A DNA stretch of 64,000 nucleotides from a bacterium. Lineage in GTDB: Bacteria; Bacillota; Clostridia; Lachnospirales; Lachnospiraceae. The position numbers and the translations under genes were made by a program. The stretch is from the NCBI GenBank assembly GCA_023666335.1, contig JAMPCE010000006.1, forward strand, positions 21,232-85,231. Direction: 5' to 3'. This document shows, one piece after another, positions 17,236 through 25,772 of this stretch. A model generated the notes under the pieces. It did no database searches, had not been told where the DNA came from, and saw only the letters and a program-made list of their open reading frames with translations. Position 1 is the first letter of the stretch. Each line of letters opens with the position of its first letter.

Positions 17236-17511
17236 TTATGCGTTCAGCATATCCTTTAAAGCCTTACCAGCCTTAAACTTGGGAGCCTTGGATGCTGCGA
17301 TCTTCATAACAGCGCCGCTCTGAGGATTTCTGCCCTCTCTCGCCGCTCTCTTGGAAACCTCGAAGGTACCGAAACCAACCAGCTGTACCTTGCCGTCCTT
17401 TTTCAGCTCGCCGGCAACTACATCCGTAAATGCCTTCAGAGCTTTCTCTGCATCTTTCTTAGATAAGCCTGCCTGATCAGCCATTGCTGCAACTAATTCT
17501 GTCTTGTTCAT
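17236..17511 (-). CDS. hup: DNA-binding protein HU
   Basis: This 91-residue nucleoid protein forms dimers that bend DNA without sequence preference. The full family pattern is present: MNKTELVAAMADQAGLSKKD, then FGTFEVSKRAAREGRNPQSG (the DNA-binding arm) and the C-terminal AGKALKDMLN. It has its own strong promoter and terminator, so it is a single-gene, highly expressed unit inserted between mazG and rqcP. Confidence 0.97.
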   Translation of the reverse strand: MNKTELVAAMADQAGLSKKDAEKALKAFTDVVAGELKKDGKVQLVGFGTFEVSKRAAREGRNPQSGAVMKIAASKAPKFKAGKALKDMLNA

Positions 17512-17573
17512 TTTGAACTCCTCCTCTTAAAATGAGTTATCTGATTCTGGTCTCCCTCGGAAACCTATATATA

Positions 17574-17602
17574 TTTATAGCTTCTTTTACGCGGCTTGTC
17601 AA
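17574..17602 (-). promoter_or_regulatory. Promoter of hup
   Basis: Read on the minus strand, TTGACA (17602-17597) and TATAAA (17579-17574) are 17 bases apart, about 60 bases before the hup start. The near-consensus match fits strong constitutive expression. Confidence 0.75.
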
Positions 17603-17702
17603 GCAAAAAATGCCATTTTTACGCCATTTTTCGGGTTTCTTTCCTGCTCCGTCGTTATGTAAATTAAGTATTCCGAAACTATTTCCTCCGTTGTCAGAAT
17701 AT

Positions 17703-18407
17703 TCACTCATATTTATCAATTAAATCGTCAACTCTGTCGCGCAGGATCTGCTCCTGCGGCAAGCCCGCAATCCTTGCCACATCGCTGACGCGCAGAAGAA
17801 GATCACCGAGAAGCGTTTGCAGCTTCCCGTCATCCTCCCCCGGCACACAGTTCTGCAAATCCGCCGCCAATTCACAGATCGCCGCCGTGTCCTGCGCGTA
17901 AGTGCTCCCTTTCTCGTAGTGCTTGTCTATCTTTTTCAGCACTTTGACCGCTCTGGTCAATGCCGGGAGTTCCTGCGGGATCTCCTGCAAGGGCGATTTG
18001 ATCCACTCCTTGTCTTTCTTTTCCTCTTTTTTGATCTCCTCCCAGTTGACAAGCACTTCGTCCGGCGTATCCGCCTCGCCCGTCCCGAACACATGAGGAT
18101 GGCGGCGCACCATCTTGCGGCTGACCTCGTCCACCACGTCTTTCATGGTAAAGAGACCCTCCTCCTCGGCGATCTGCGCGTGCATGACCACCTGGAGCAG
18201 GACGTCGCCCAGCTCTTCGATCATATTCTCGGGATTTCCTGTCTTGTCATAAATGCGGATGGAGGCAAGCAGCTCCGCCGCCTCCTCCATCATACAGGGT
18301 TTTAAGCTCTCGTGCGTCTGCACTCTGTCCCACGGGCAGCCGTTCTCGCCCCGCAGAGTGGCAATGATCTCAAGAAATTCTTCGTAAGTATATTTCTTTT
18401 CAGACAT
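17703..18407 (-). CDS. mazG: Nucleoside triphosphate pyrophosphohydrolase MazG
   Basis: This 234-residue enzyme hydrolyses (d)NTPs, and in some bacteria ppGpp, to monophosphates and pyrophosphate. Metal-binding acidic motifs are EEAAELLASI in the first MazG domain and EELGDVLLQVVMHAQ, followed by RRHPHVFG and a second, more divergent MazG domain near the C-terminus (LLGDLLLRVSDVAR). It is shorter than Bacillus YabN because the N-terminal methyltransferase-like domain is absent. It heads the sporulation-linked cluster in the conserved order. Confidence 0.95.
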   Translation of the reverse strand: MSEKKYTYEEFLEIIATLRGENGCPWDRVQTHESLKPCMMEEAAELLASIRIYDKTGNPENMIEELGDVLLQVVMHAQIAEEEGLFTMKDVVDEVSRKMVRRHPHVFGTGEADTPDEVLVNWEEIKKEEKKDKEWIKSPLQEIPQELPALTRAVKVLKKIDKHYEKGSTYAQDTAAICELAADLQNCVPGEDDGKLQTLLGDLLLRVSDVARIAGLPQEQILRDRVDDLIDKYE

Positions 18408-18432
18408 ATGGGTCTCCTCTGTATGTTTCTTT

Positions 18433-18627
18433 TTAAAACTTGTAGTCTATTCCGCTCTGTTTCATAATCGCATTTGCTGTATGCCGCGACTTTATCTTTG
18501 TGTCAACTGTTACATGGCGCTGGCTGATCGGACTATACCATATGTCATGGTCGCCTTTTCCCCGCCGATAAAAAGTGCATCCGTTTTGAGACAGAATCTG
18601 TCTTACTTTTCTTTCATATTCTGCCAT
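18433..18627 (-). CDS. HicA-like mRNA interferase toxin
   Basis: This 64-residue dsRBD-like protein has the HicA core: a glycine before the catalytic-type His in RGKGDHDIWYSP (H27) and a basic C-terminal part (KIKSRHTANAIMKQSGI). HicA enzymes cut mRNA when free of their antitoxin. The start codon overlaps the antitoxin stop by one base (TAATG), so the order is antitoxin then toxin, the reverse of classical hicAB. All recognisable toxin elements are intact. Confidence 0.8.
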   Translation of the reverse strand: MAEYERKVRQILSQNGCTFYRRGKGDHDIWYSPISQRHVTVDTKIKSRHTANAIMKQSGIDYKF

Positions 18628-18845
18628 TACAAAATCACTCTTTCATGGCGTTCCGACTTGAACGTAAGAGAAAAAGTCTGAGACTCCGGCGCATTCAATG
18701 CGAGAAGTTCTGGAACCGCAAAACGTGTGCGCTCCAAAAGAGCGTCAAATGACCCTGATTCAAGAACCAGTCCCGGAATATCTTTACTGGTTGCTATCCA
18801 CACATCTGCTTCATCATCCCATGTAAAAGTTATGATATATTCCAT
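18627..18845 (-). CDS. DUF1902-type antitoxin partner of HicA
   Basis: This 72-residue protein has the HicB-like N-terminal beta-strand pattern YIITFTWDDEADVWIATSKD, then IPGLVLESGSF, typical of DUF1902 proteins that pair with short HicA toxins. The C-terminal part is too short for a full DNA-binding domain. ATG 18845 follows GGAGG with good spacing; the in-frame start at 18869 would overlap the preceding lipoprotein gene. It is translationally coupled to the toxin. Confidence 0.75.
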   Translation of the reverse strand: MEYIITFTWDDEADVWIATSKDIPGLVLESGSFDALLERTRFAVPELLALNAPESQTFSLTFKSERHERVIL

Positions 18846-18865
18846 AGTGTATTCCTCCTTATGTA

Positions 18866-20707
18866 TCACTTCCTCTTAAATAAGGATGAAAAGAAGTCAC
18901 GGATAGGGTGGGATTCCTGCCGGATCGTAAACTGCTGCGTCGTCATCTGATCCCCTGTCCCAGTTTCCCCGCCTGCGTCTGTACCGTCCCCGTTTTCCGT
19001 TCCGGCGCCCGTACCGCTTTCGCCGCCGGTTTCTGTGTCGGTGCCTGCACTGTCTCCGCCGCCGGTTTCCGTGTCGGTGCCTGTACTGCCTCCGTCTCCG
19101 GTTTCTGTGTCGGTGCCCGTACCGCTTTCTCCCTGATTATCGCCCGGCGTTGTTGTCGTTTCGCCAGACGACGTCACTGTCGTCGTTCCCGATGTGGTCT
19201 CTGTCGTCCCGTCAGATGTAGTATCCGTCGGCAGCGGAGCCGTCCCCGTCGTCGCGCCGCTGGGATTTTGATTGTCATTGTTTCCGCTGCTATTTCCGTT
19301 GCCGGAATTGCTGCCGGAACTGCTCGTCTTTTCCAGATTGGAGAAAGAATAAGTCTCGTCCCTGCTGTTGTTTTCCAGGTAGATCGTATAACTCTTCGTC
19401 TGATAGCCCGTCTTTTTCAGGGTGATCTCATGCCTGCCCGGCGATTTTGTGAAACGGACCGGAGCAATTCCCACATAATTGCCGTCCAGATACACTTCCA
19501 CGCCTTTGGGCGAATCCACATATACCTTATTGGTATTGGAGGTCGTCAGTGCATTCTGGCTCAGAGTCGAGAGATCGTTTGCGCTGACGCTATTCGGTTT
19601 TACGGAATCCAGCGTATCCTGCCAGGGAATGCGCTCCGTCGTATTGTCGCTGACAGAACTGCTGCTCGATTTACGGGTCTCCTCCAATGTAAAGGAGATC
19701 GCAGCGTGTTCCGATCCCACCTGGATATATTTTGTCAGGGTGTCATAACCGCTCGCTTCCACCACCACCTGATGAATGCCGTAGCGCAGTTCCACCGCCG
19801 TGCCCGCATCAATAGGCTTTCCGTCTACGCTGATCTTTGCGCTCGCAGGTGTCACCTCAAACAAAATCATGCCGGTCTTGTCCTCCGCGATCTCCACATC
19901 GCCCACATCGAGGAGCACTTCCTTGTCTCTCTCCACCGTGATCTCTTTCACACAGCCGATGCCGTTGTTGTCGAGCACGACCTGATAACTGCCCTCCGGC
20001 ACAGTGATGAGCATGTCCTCCGTGATCTGACGGATCACGCGGTTTCCCACCTCGATCCAGCCGCCCAAAAGGGGCTGATCGTTTTTCAGCCGCAGATAAC
20101 CGTGGCCTCTGTCCACATTGACGCTGTAGATCTTGTGGTCGATCCCGGAGATCGTGACTTCATCCTGACTCACCACTTCTTCCGTCCCCATGCGGCGGCC
20201 ATCCGACAGGACGACCACGCCCGCAGGCAGAGAATAGGTCTGAGAACCGATGCTTGCCGTCCTGTTGATCCCTGCCAGATCGTAATTGCTGACGTTGTCG
20301 TACACCCAGGCTTTCGGGCTCTTCTGGATGCTGGCAAGTTTCTTTTTGCCTTTCAGAAAGGCAACATCCACGATATCGCCCGCCTTAATCTGGGAGATCG
20401 TCATAGGACCCTCGTATTTATCTTTTACATAGGTGGTGCCGTCATAGTAAAGGGTATACTGCTTTCCCGTATCCATATTGATCAGGGACACCGCCTTATT
20501 GGCAGCATCTATAGACAGGACCACCGCCGTGTCGGCGGAGTCATAGCTGCCTACCGTGGAAACGGAAAAGCCCGTATCCACCACCCGGTCTTCCTGATTC
20601 TTAGCCATGCCGATACTGCTGGCCTCCGAGGTACACCCGGTCAACGTAAGTGCCGCGATCATCAATGGTGCGACTGCGCTTGTCATTCTTCTGTGCATCC
20701 TCATCAT
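18866..20707 (-). CDS. PEGA-domain lipoprotein with C-terminal repeat tail
   Basis: This predicted lipoprotein has 613 residues. A signal peptide ends in the lipobox LTGC (C25). Beta-rich N-terminal domains follow, then two PEGA domains: one around the SAKISVDGKPID segment and one around GVEVYLDGNYVGIAP and GRHEITLKKTGYQ. The last 150 residues are low-complexity S/G/T/N, including 12-residue repeats built on TDTETG. PEGA proteins are surface proteins, often linked to the envelope or to spores. ATG 20707 is preceded by AAAGGA at 8 bases and yields a proper signal peptide; a longer start at 20827 overlaps the kinase-like gene and hides it. A TM-poor, positively charged end (FFSSLFKRK) closes the protein. 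Confidence 0.8.
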   Translation of the reverse strand: MMRMHRRMTSAVAPLMIAALTLTGCTSEASSIGMAKNQEDRVVDTGFSVSTVGSYDSADTAVVLSIDAANKAVSLINMDTGKQYTLYYDGTTYVKDKYEGPMTISQIKAGDIVDVAFLKGKKKLASIQKSPKAWVYDNVSNYDLAGINRTASIGSQTYSLPAGVVVLSDGRRMGTEEVVSQDEVTISGIDHKIYSVNVDRGHGYLRLKNDQPLLGGWIEVGNRVIRQITEDMLITVPEGSYQVVLDNNGIGCVKEITVERDKEVLLDVGDVEIAEDKTGMILFEVTPASAKISVDGKPIDAGTAVELRYGIHQVVVEASGYDTLTKYIQVGSEHAAISFTLEETRKSSSSSVSDNTTERIPWQDTLDSVKPNSVSANDLSTLSQNALTTSNTNKVYVDSPKGVEVYLDGNYVGIAPVRFTKSPGRHEITLKKTGYQTKSYTIYLENNSRDETYSFSNLEKTSSSGSNSGNGNSSGNNDNQNPSGATTGTAPLPTDTTSDGTTETTSGTTTVTSSGETTTTPGDNQGESGTGTDTETGDGGSTGTDTETGGGDSAGTDTETGGESGTGAGTENGDGTDAGGETGTGDQMTTQQFTIRQESHPIRDFFSSLFKRK

Positions 20708-20724
20708 GCTGCTTATCCTTTCTG

Positions 20725-21711
20725 CTATGGCGCACAGGACGGAAACAGGCTCTTCAAAAAGAGCTTTTTCTCTCTCTCCTGCGCAAACAGTTTTTCCAGC
20801 TTCTCCATATTTCTGCCGGGGATCCATGCCTTGCCGCTGTTATAATAGAAGTTCACGATCTTCCAGAACTTCTCCGGATAGGCAAAGCGAAGATACAGCT
20901 GCCTGTAATCCCTCTCATCCATCGGTCTCACTCCATTATAGCCTGTAAGGAGGAGATCTCCAAGTGCCTGCGACCAGTTATTTTTTTCCAACAGCTTTCT
21001 CATAAACAGATAAAGATCCCTGACAGGATAGTCTCTGACACATTTTTCAAAATTGATGAGAACGCTGCCCTCTTCCGTCTGTATGATATTATGATACTGG
21101 TAGTCGCCGTGGCACACGACGGGGAACGAAAAAGAATCCTCCCCATAGGCATAATAACTCAATTCATCAGTAATTTGCAAGGCAATATCCAGAAAATAGT
21201 CATAATGTTTCATCAAATAGATCTCAAAATCGGTTTTCTGGCTCTTTTCATGCAAAAATCTGCGGACTTTTTTTAGTTCCCGGTTATGCTTTCCGTACTC
21301 GCTGCCCATGTGATAAACAGGCTGCTCCGCAAGGACGGCGCTTCCGGAAAGGTCGCAGACATCGTGGAGTTTTGCAAGGGTTTCCGCAGCCTGACCGCAT
21401 TCCGCGGCATTTTTATGGTCGCACTCCTTCCCCTCACAGTACGTCTTTACGATATAAGCCGTCCTGTCCTGATCTCTGACGATCAGCTCATCCTCCTTTG
21501 TCCGCACGAGCATTTCCGCACGGACAACGCCGCTTTCCCGAATATGGGAGAGCAGATATTCCTGAAAAGCGATCTTTTCCACAGGGCCGCCGTATTCTTT
21601 CATAATAAGTAAACCGCGGTCGGAATCGCACAGGATCGCCCCGCGCCCTTTCCAGGTACGGCGCACCTCTATCTCATATTGATCAAATAAACTGACAGCT
21701 CTGTCATTCAC
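20725..21711 (-). CDS. CotS-like spore coat protein with kinase fold
   Basis: This 328-residue protein is of the CotS/YutH family, which has the aminoglycoside phosphotransferase fold and is associated with spore coats. The catalytic-loop equivalent HGDYQYHN (201-208) keeps the His-Gly-Asp and Asn. The next conserved motif, usually an Asp in I-D-F/D, reads INFEK (219-223), so the metal-binding Asp is not evident and activity is uncertain. A G-rich ribosome site precedes ATG 21711. It ends 17 bases before the PEGA lipoprotein start, so the two probably share a transcript, hinting that the lipoprotein also has a spore-envelope role. Confidence 0.8.
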   Translation of the reverse strand: MNDRAVSLFDQYEIEVRRTWKGRGAILCDSDRGLLIMKEYGGPVEKIAFQEYLLSHIRESGVVRAEMLVRTKEDELIVRDQDRTAYIVKTYCEGKECDHKNAAECGQAAETLAKLHDVCDLSGSAVLAEQPVYHMGSEYGKHNRELKKVRRFLHEKSQKTDFEIYLMKHYDYFLDIALQITDELSYYAYGEDSFSFPVVCHGDYQYHNIIQTEEGSVLINFEKCVRDYPVRDLYLFMRKLLEKNNWSQALGDLLLTGYNGVRPMDERDYRQLYLRFAYPEKFWKIVNFYYNSGKAWIPGRNMEKLEKLFAQEREKKLFLKSLFPSCAP

Positions 21712-21798
21712 AAAAATACCCCCTGCCTGATTCTGACTGTTACATCTTATGACCGACAGAGGCGATTCATTACAGTTTTTGTCAATACTTTTCCTAAC

Positions 21799-23124
21799 CT
21801 ACAACCTCCTGCACAGGGCAAGGAGCTTGTCCTTTTCATTCAGCGACGGGTCGTCCAGCACCCGTTCCAGAAGCGTCTGCAGCATTTCCCCGATCTGTCT
21901 CCCGGGCGGGATCCCTTCCGCGATCAGATCGCTCCCCGTAACGGCGAGGTCTTTTAAGCTGACCGCATCTTTATTTCTTAAAATCTCCTGATACAATTTT
22001 TCTATGTAGGCGACCTTTTCCAGTTTTTCCTCCCGCATATAATCGCTCTGCGCCGCGATGTCCGCCCGCCGCACGGTAAAGATCATGGAAAAGATCTCTT
22101 CCCCCATACGATTGATTGCCCGCCGCACGGACGCCTCTTTCGGCGCGATATCGTAGTCGTGGTAGAGCACGAGTTTTGTCACCTTGTCGGTGGTGTCATT
22201 GTCGAATTTCAGCCGCCGCATGATCTTTCGGGTCATTTTTTCCCCTGCGGCGGGATGCCCTTTATAGTGGGTGGTGCCGTCCGCATCCTGTGTCAGCGTC
22301 TGCGGTTTTCCGATGTCGTGAAAGAGCATTCCCAGGCGCAGCACTTTATCCGGCTCCACAAACAGCATCGAGTGCAGAATGTGTTCGCCCACGCCGTAAC
22401 AGTGGTGCTTATGTTTCTGGGGCGTTTCCATACAGAGGTCAAACTCCGGCAGGATCTGCGCCGTAATGCCCAGCTCATAAGCTGTCCGCAGATAGTCGGG
22501 ATGGGGAGAGGTCACCAGCTTTACCAGTTCCGTCTGGATCCGCTCCGCGCTGATCTTTTGCAGGTTGGGCGCAAGCAGGCGGATCGCCGCGCCGGTCTTC
22601 TCCTCGATCGCAAAACCCAGTTGGGCGGAAAACCGCACAGCCCGCAGCATCCGCAGTGCGTCCTCGTCAAACCGCTCCTGTGCCTTTCCCACACAGCGGA
22701 TCACACCGCTTTCCAGATCGGCGAGACCGCCGTAAAGATCTACCAATCCGCCTTTCTCGTGATACGCCATCGCGTTGATGGTGAAATCCCGCCGCCGCAG
22801 ATCCTCCCGCAGGCTTGCCGTAAAAGACACTTCGTTTGGATGCCTGCCGTCCTCGTATCTCCCATCGACCCGATAGGTCGTCACCTCAAAACTTTCCCGT
22901 TCCACAAGGACCGTCACCGTGCCGTGTTTGATCCCCGTGTCCACCGTTCTCGGAAAAAGGCGTTTGATCTCCGGCGGTTTTGCCGAGGTGGTGATGTCCC
23001 AGTCGTCGGGTTTTCGCCCAAGGATGGAGTCCCGGACACAGCCGCCCACCGCGTATGCCTCAAAGCCTGCCGCTTCCAGCGTCGTTATGATCTTTGTCAC
23101 TTTCTCGGGCAGTTGTATCCGCAC
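21799..23124 (-). CDS. cca: CCA tRNA nucleotidyltransferase
   Basis: This 441-residue enzyme adds or repairs the 3' CCA of tRNAs, which matters here because both tRNA genes in the window lack an encoded CCA. The class II head domain has GGCVRDSILG and the catalytic DDWDI motif, then RRDFTINAMA and the flexible RFDEDALRMLRAVRF motif. The C-terminal half includes an HD-type domain (LFHDIGKPQTL), seen in several Firmicute versions. The start is GTG 23124 with AAAGGAGA upstream. Confidence 0.95.
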   Translation of the reverse strand: MRIQLPEKVTKIITTLEAAGFEAYAVGGCVRDSILGRKPDDWDITTSAKPPEIKRLFPRTVDTGIKHGTVTVLVERESFEVTTYRVDGRYEDGRHPNEVSFTASLREDLRRRDFTINAMAYHEKGGLVDLYGGLADLESGVIRCVGKAQERFDEDALRMLRAVRFSAQLGFAIEEKTGAAIRLLAPNLQKISAERIQTELVKLVTSPHPDYLRTAYELGITAQILPEFDLCMETPQKHKHHCYGVGEHILHSMLFVEPDKVLRLGMLFHDIGKPQTLTQDADGTTHYKGHPAAGEKMTRKIMRRLKFDNDTTDKVTKLVLYHDYDIAPKEASVRRAINRMGEEIFSMIFTVRRADIAAQSDYMREEKLEKVAYIEKLYQEILRNKDAVSLKDLAVTGSDLIAEGIPPGRQIGEMLQTLLERVLDDPSLNEKDKLLALCRRL

Positions 23125-23152
23125 GGGAATCTCCTTTCCTTAATAAATACCG

Positions 23153-23389
23153 TCAGCCGATGCTCGGCCCCTTGAAGATCTGGTTGACATCTTCCAGATG
23201 AACATCCGGTTCTTCCTCCTTTGCGAGGGACCCCACCAGCTCTTCCATCTCTCTTTTCGAGAGCACGCCGCGGCTGCGCTCCACAAATTCTTCTTTCTCG
23301 TCGTCCGACATGTCTACGAACCGATCCATAGCCGGGCGGTTTCCCGCAAATGCCAGCCCCAGACCGATCGGTAATGTGTTGTAATCCAT
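23153..23389 (-). CDS. Small conserved hypothetical protein
   Basis: This 78-residue protein starts MDYNTLPIGLGLAFAGN, then an acidic helical stretch (MSDDEKEEFVERSRGVLSKR, then EMEELV). Short proteins of this pattern are common in Clostridia, but I know no function. ATG 23389 follows AAAGGA; a frame open to 23476 reads through a hairpin and is not supported. It lies just upstream of cca and may be co-transcribed with it. Confidence 0.6.
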   Translation of the reverse strand: MDYNTLPIGLGLAFAGNRPAMDRFVDMSDDEKEEFVERSRGVLSKREMEELVGSLAKEEEPDVHLEDVNQIFKGPSIG

Positions 23390-23422
23390 TTTTATCATTC
23401 CTTTCTGCCTATGATCCGAACT

Positions 23423-23460
23423 GTTCCGGAAAGATCGTCTGAAACGATCTTTCGTGGAAC
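23423..23460. repeat. Hairpin between the GH3 gene and the small protein gene
   Basis: GAAAGATCGT (23429-23438) pairs with ACGATCTTTC (23444-23453), extended by GTTCC (23423-23427) and GGAAC (23456-23460). There is no T-run, so it is not a typical terminator; it could stabilise or process mRNA between the GH3 gene and the downstream cca unit. Confidence 0.5.
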
Positions 23461-23498
23461 CGTCTACCATCAGCATTTACGCAAAAAGGAAAATATAT

Positions 23499-25739
23499 TC
23501 AGGAAAGCGTCGCAATGCCCCGTAATCTGATATCTTCACAGGACGCGCCCACCAGGATCTCATAGTCGCCCGCATCCGTGATAAATTCATGCAGATCCGT
23601 ATCAAAATAGGCAAAATCTTCCGGCTTTAACGTCAGATTGACTTTTTTTGTGCGCCCTGCGGAGAGCTTTACTTTTGCAAAGGCTTTCAACTCCTTGTCC
23701 GGTCTGTCCGTCTTCGGGCTGATCGGCGCCACATATACCTGCACGATCTCCGCTCCGGTGCGCCTCCCCGTGTTTTTGACCGATACAGTCAATTTAACGT
23801 CCCTGCCTTTTTCCACCTTCAATTTCAGATCGTTGTACTCGAACCGGGTGTAGGAAAGACCGTGCCCGAAGCAGAATGCCGGTTTGATCCGCTGCCTGTC
23901 GTAATGACGGTAGCCGCAGTACAGACCCTCTTCCAGCGTGATCTTTTCCCAGATGCCGAACTGCCCGTTCTTTGCCGTTGCAGAGTCCTCGTATTTTTCA
24001 GGAAACGTTTCCGCCAGTTTTGCGGACGGATTTACCTCGCCGAAAAGAATCTTTGCAAACGCGTTTCCTGTCTCCATCCCCGCATAGTAACTCCACAGGA
24101 TCGCCTGCGCCCTGTCGCGCCAGGGCATTTCCACGGGCGAGCCGCCCACAAACGTAATGACGGCGTCCTGTCTGACTTTCAGAAGTTCCTCGATCAGAAG
24201 ATCCTGCTCGTAGGGCAGCTTCAGATCGGGTCTGTCAAATCCCTCGCTGTCATAGTCGTGATTCAAACCGCCCACAAAGATAACCGCATCAGCCTCCTTT
24301 GCCAGCGCAAGCGCCTGCTCAAAGAGCACTTTGTTTTTCTCATGAATCTCCGCCTTTTCTTTCTCGATCTGCGCAAGCCGCTCCTCATCACCTCTCCTGT
24401 GATCCGCTGTATTGTCTTCCAGAGCGGTCCGCACCGCCTGTCCCACCGTCGTATTTTTCAGGTCGTCCAGACTCGAAGCCTGCCAGTTCGTCTCAAAAGT
24501 CTTAGGCTTCGGGGGAACATAGTAGCCCGGCGCGTACTCCACTTTCACATTGCCGCCCAGATACATCTTAAGACCCGCCAGCGGGCAGATCTCGTAGAGC
24601 GCCTTGATCTCCGCGCTGCCGCCGCCGTCGGAATGGACTTTGGCTGCATTTGCGCCGATCACCGCCAGTTTTTTGATCTTTTTCGCATCCAGAGGAAGCG
24701 TGCGGTTCTCATTTTTTAACAGGATCATGGATTCCTCCGCCGTGCGCAGGATAGCCTCCCGGCTGGACGGCGCGTTATATGTGCCCTGCTCGCGGTGTAC
24801 CTTTTCAGGACCGATCATTTTCAAACGGTACATCATGCGCAGCAGGTTTTTCACCTTGGCGTCCACCACGCTCTCCGCCACTTCGCCTTTCTGAATCAGC
24901 TCTTTTAAAGGATTCGCCAGAATATAATTATCAAAATCCGGAAAGATCGACATCTCCAGATCCATCGAGCATTCCGCCGCTTCTTTTGTGTTGTGCACGC
25001 CGCCCCAATCGCTGATCACCGCGCCGTCATATCCCCATTCCTCCCGCAGAATGCGGTCTAAGAGCGTCTTGCTCTCGCAGCAGTACTCGCCGTTTATCTT
25101 ATTGTAAGCCGCCATGATGGAATAGCTTTGGCCCTCCTGCACCGCTGCTTTAAATGCGAGCAGATAGAGTTCGTAGAGCGTCCGCTCGTCAATGGTCTCG
25201 TCCACGATCAGGCGCCCCGTCTCCTGCACATTGGCGGAAAAATGCTTGACGCAGGCCGCTACATCGTTTTCCTGCACCCCTTTGATAAAAGGCACCACCA
25301 ACGCCGCCGTCAGCGCCGGATCCTCGCTCATATACTCAAAATTCCTGCCGCATCTGGGGTCGCGCTTGATATTGATGCCCGGCGCCAGGATCACATCCTT
25401 GCCGCGCCCTCTTGCCTCCATCCCCAGCACATGTCCCATTTCGCGGGCAAGCTCCGGATTCCATGAGGAAGCGAGCGCGCTGTTGCTGGGAAGATAGGAG
25501 ACCATATCGTCCTGATTTCCCGCAGGGATCCACCTGTCGCTCATAAATTCCGCGCGCACGCCCATCGGTCCGTCGTCGCACACGATCCCGGGAATCCCCA
25601 GCCGCTCGACTCCTCCCGAAGCAAACAGCGCCGCGCCGTGGATCATCGTTATCTTCTCATCCAACGTCAGCTTTTTCAGCAGCCGCTCGATCTCCCTTTC
25701 TCGCTTTTTTACAATTTTTGCCTCATCTTTTTTCACCAT
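23499..25739 (-). CDS. GH3 beta-glycosidase
   Basis: This 746-residue cytoplasmic enzyme has no signal peptide. Its plan is the GH3 N-terminal barrel with nucleophile D244 in VISDWGG and the substrate-binding KHF (165-167), a C-terminal alpha/beta sandwich (MILLKNENRTLPL onwards), a middle insertion, and a fibronectin III-like end domain (VSVKNTGRRTGAEIVQVYV). This layout is typical of beta-glucosidases and beta-xylosidases; the exact sugar is not decidable by eye. ATG 25739 has GGAGG 9 bases upstream. It follows the GH127 gene by about 30 bases in the same direction, pointing to joint use on a plant-derived glycan. Confidence 0.92.
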   Translation of the reverse strand: MVKKDEAKIVKKREREIERLLKKLTLDEKITMIHGAALFASGGVERLGIPGIVCDDGPMGVRAEFMSDRWIPAGNQDDMVSYLPSNSALASSWNPELAREMGHVLGMEARGRGKDVILAPGINIKRDPRCGRNFEYMSEDPALTAALVVPFIKGVQENDVAACVKHFSANVQETGRLIVDETIDERTLYELYLLAFKAAVQEGQSYSIMAAYNKINGEYCCESKTLLDRILREEWGYDGAVISDWGGVHNTKEAAECSMDLEMSIFPDFDNYILANPLKELIQKGEVAESVVDAKVKNLLRMMYRLKMIGPEKVHREQGTYNAPSSREAILRTAEESMILLKNENRTLPLDAKKIKKLAVIGANAAKVHSDGGGSAEIKALYEICPLAGLKMYLGGNVKVEYAPGYYVPPKPKTFETNWQASSLDDLKNTTVGQAVRTALEDNTADHRRGDEERLAQIEKEKAEIHEKNKVLFEQALALAKEADAVIFVGGLNHDYDSEGFDRPDLKLPYEQDLLIEELLKVRQDAVITFVGGSPVEMPWRDRAQAILWSYYAGMETGNAFAKILFGEVNPSAKLAETFPEKYEDSATAKNGQFGIWEKITLEEGLYCGYRHYDRQRIKPAFCFGHGLSYTRFEYNDLKLKVEKGRDVKLTVSVKNTGRRTGAEIVQVYVAPISPKTDRPDKELKAFAKVKLSAGRTKKVNLTLKPEDFAYFDTDLHEFITDAGDYEILVGASCEDIRLRGIATLS

Positions 25740-25772
25740 GCTCTGCTGCCTCCTGTTTCCTTTTCTTTATTC

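Noticed and set aside
18908..20845. Plus-strand frame of 645 codons over the PEGA lipoprotein
   Set aside because: Arises from the low-complexity and regular codon use of the lipoprotein gene; no signal or domain is visible.
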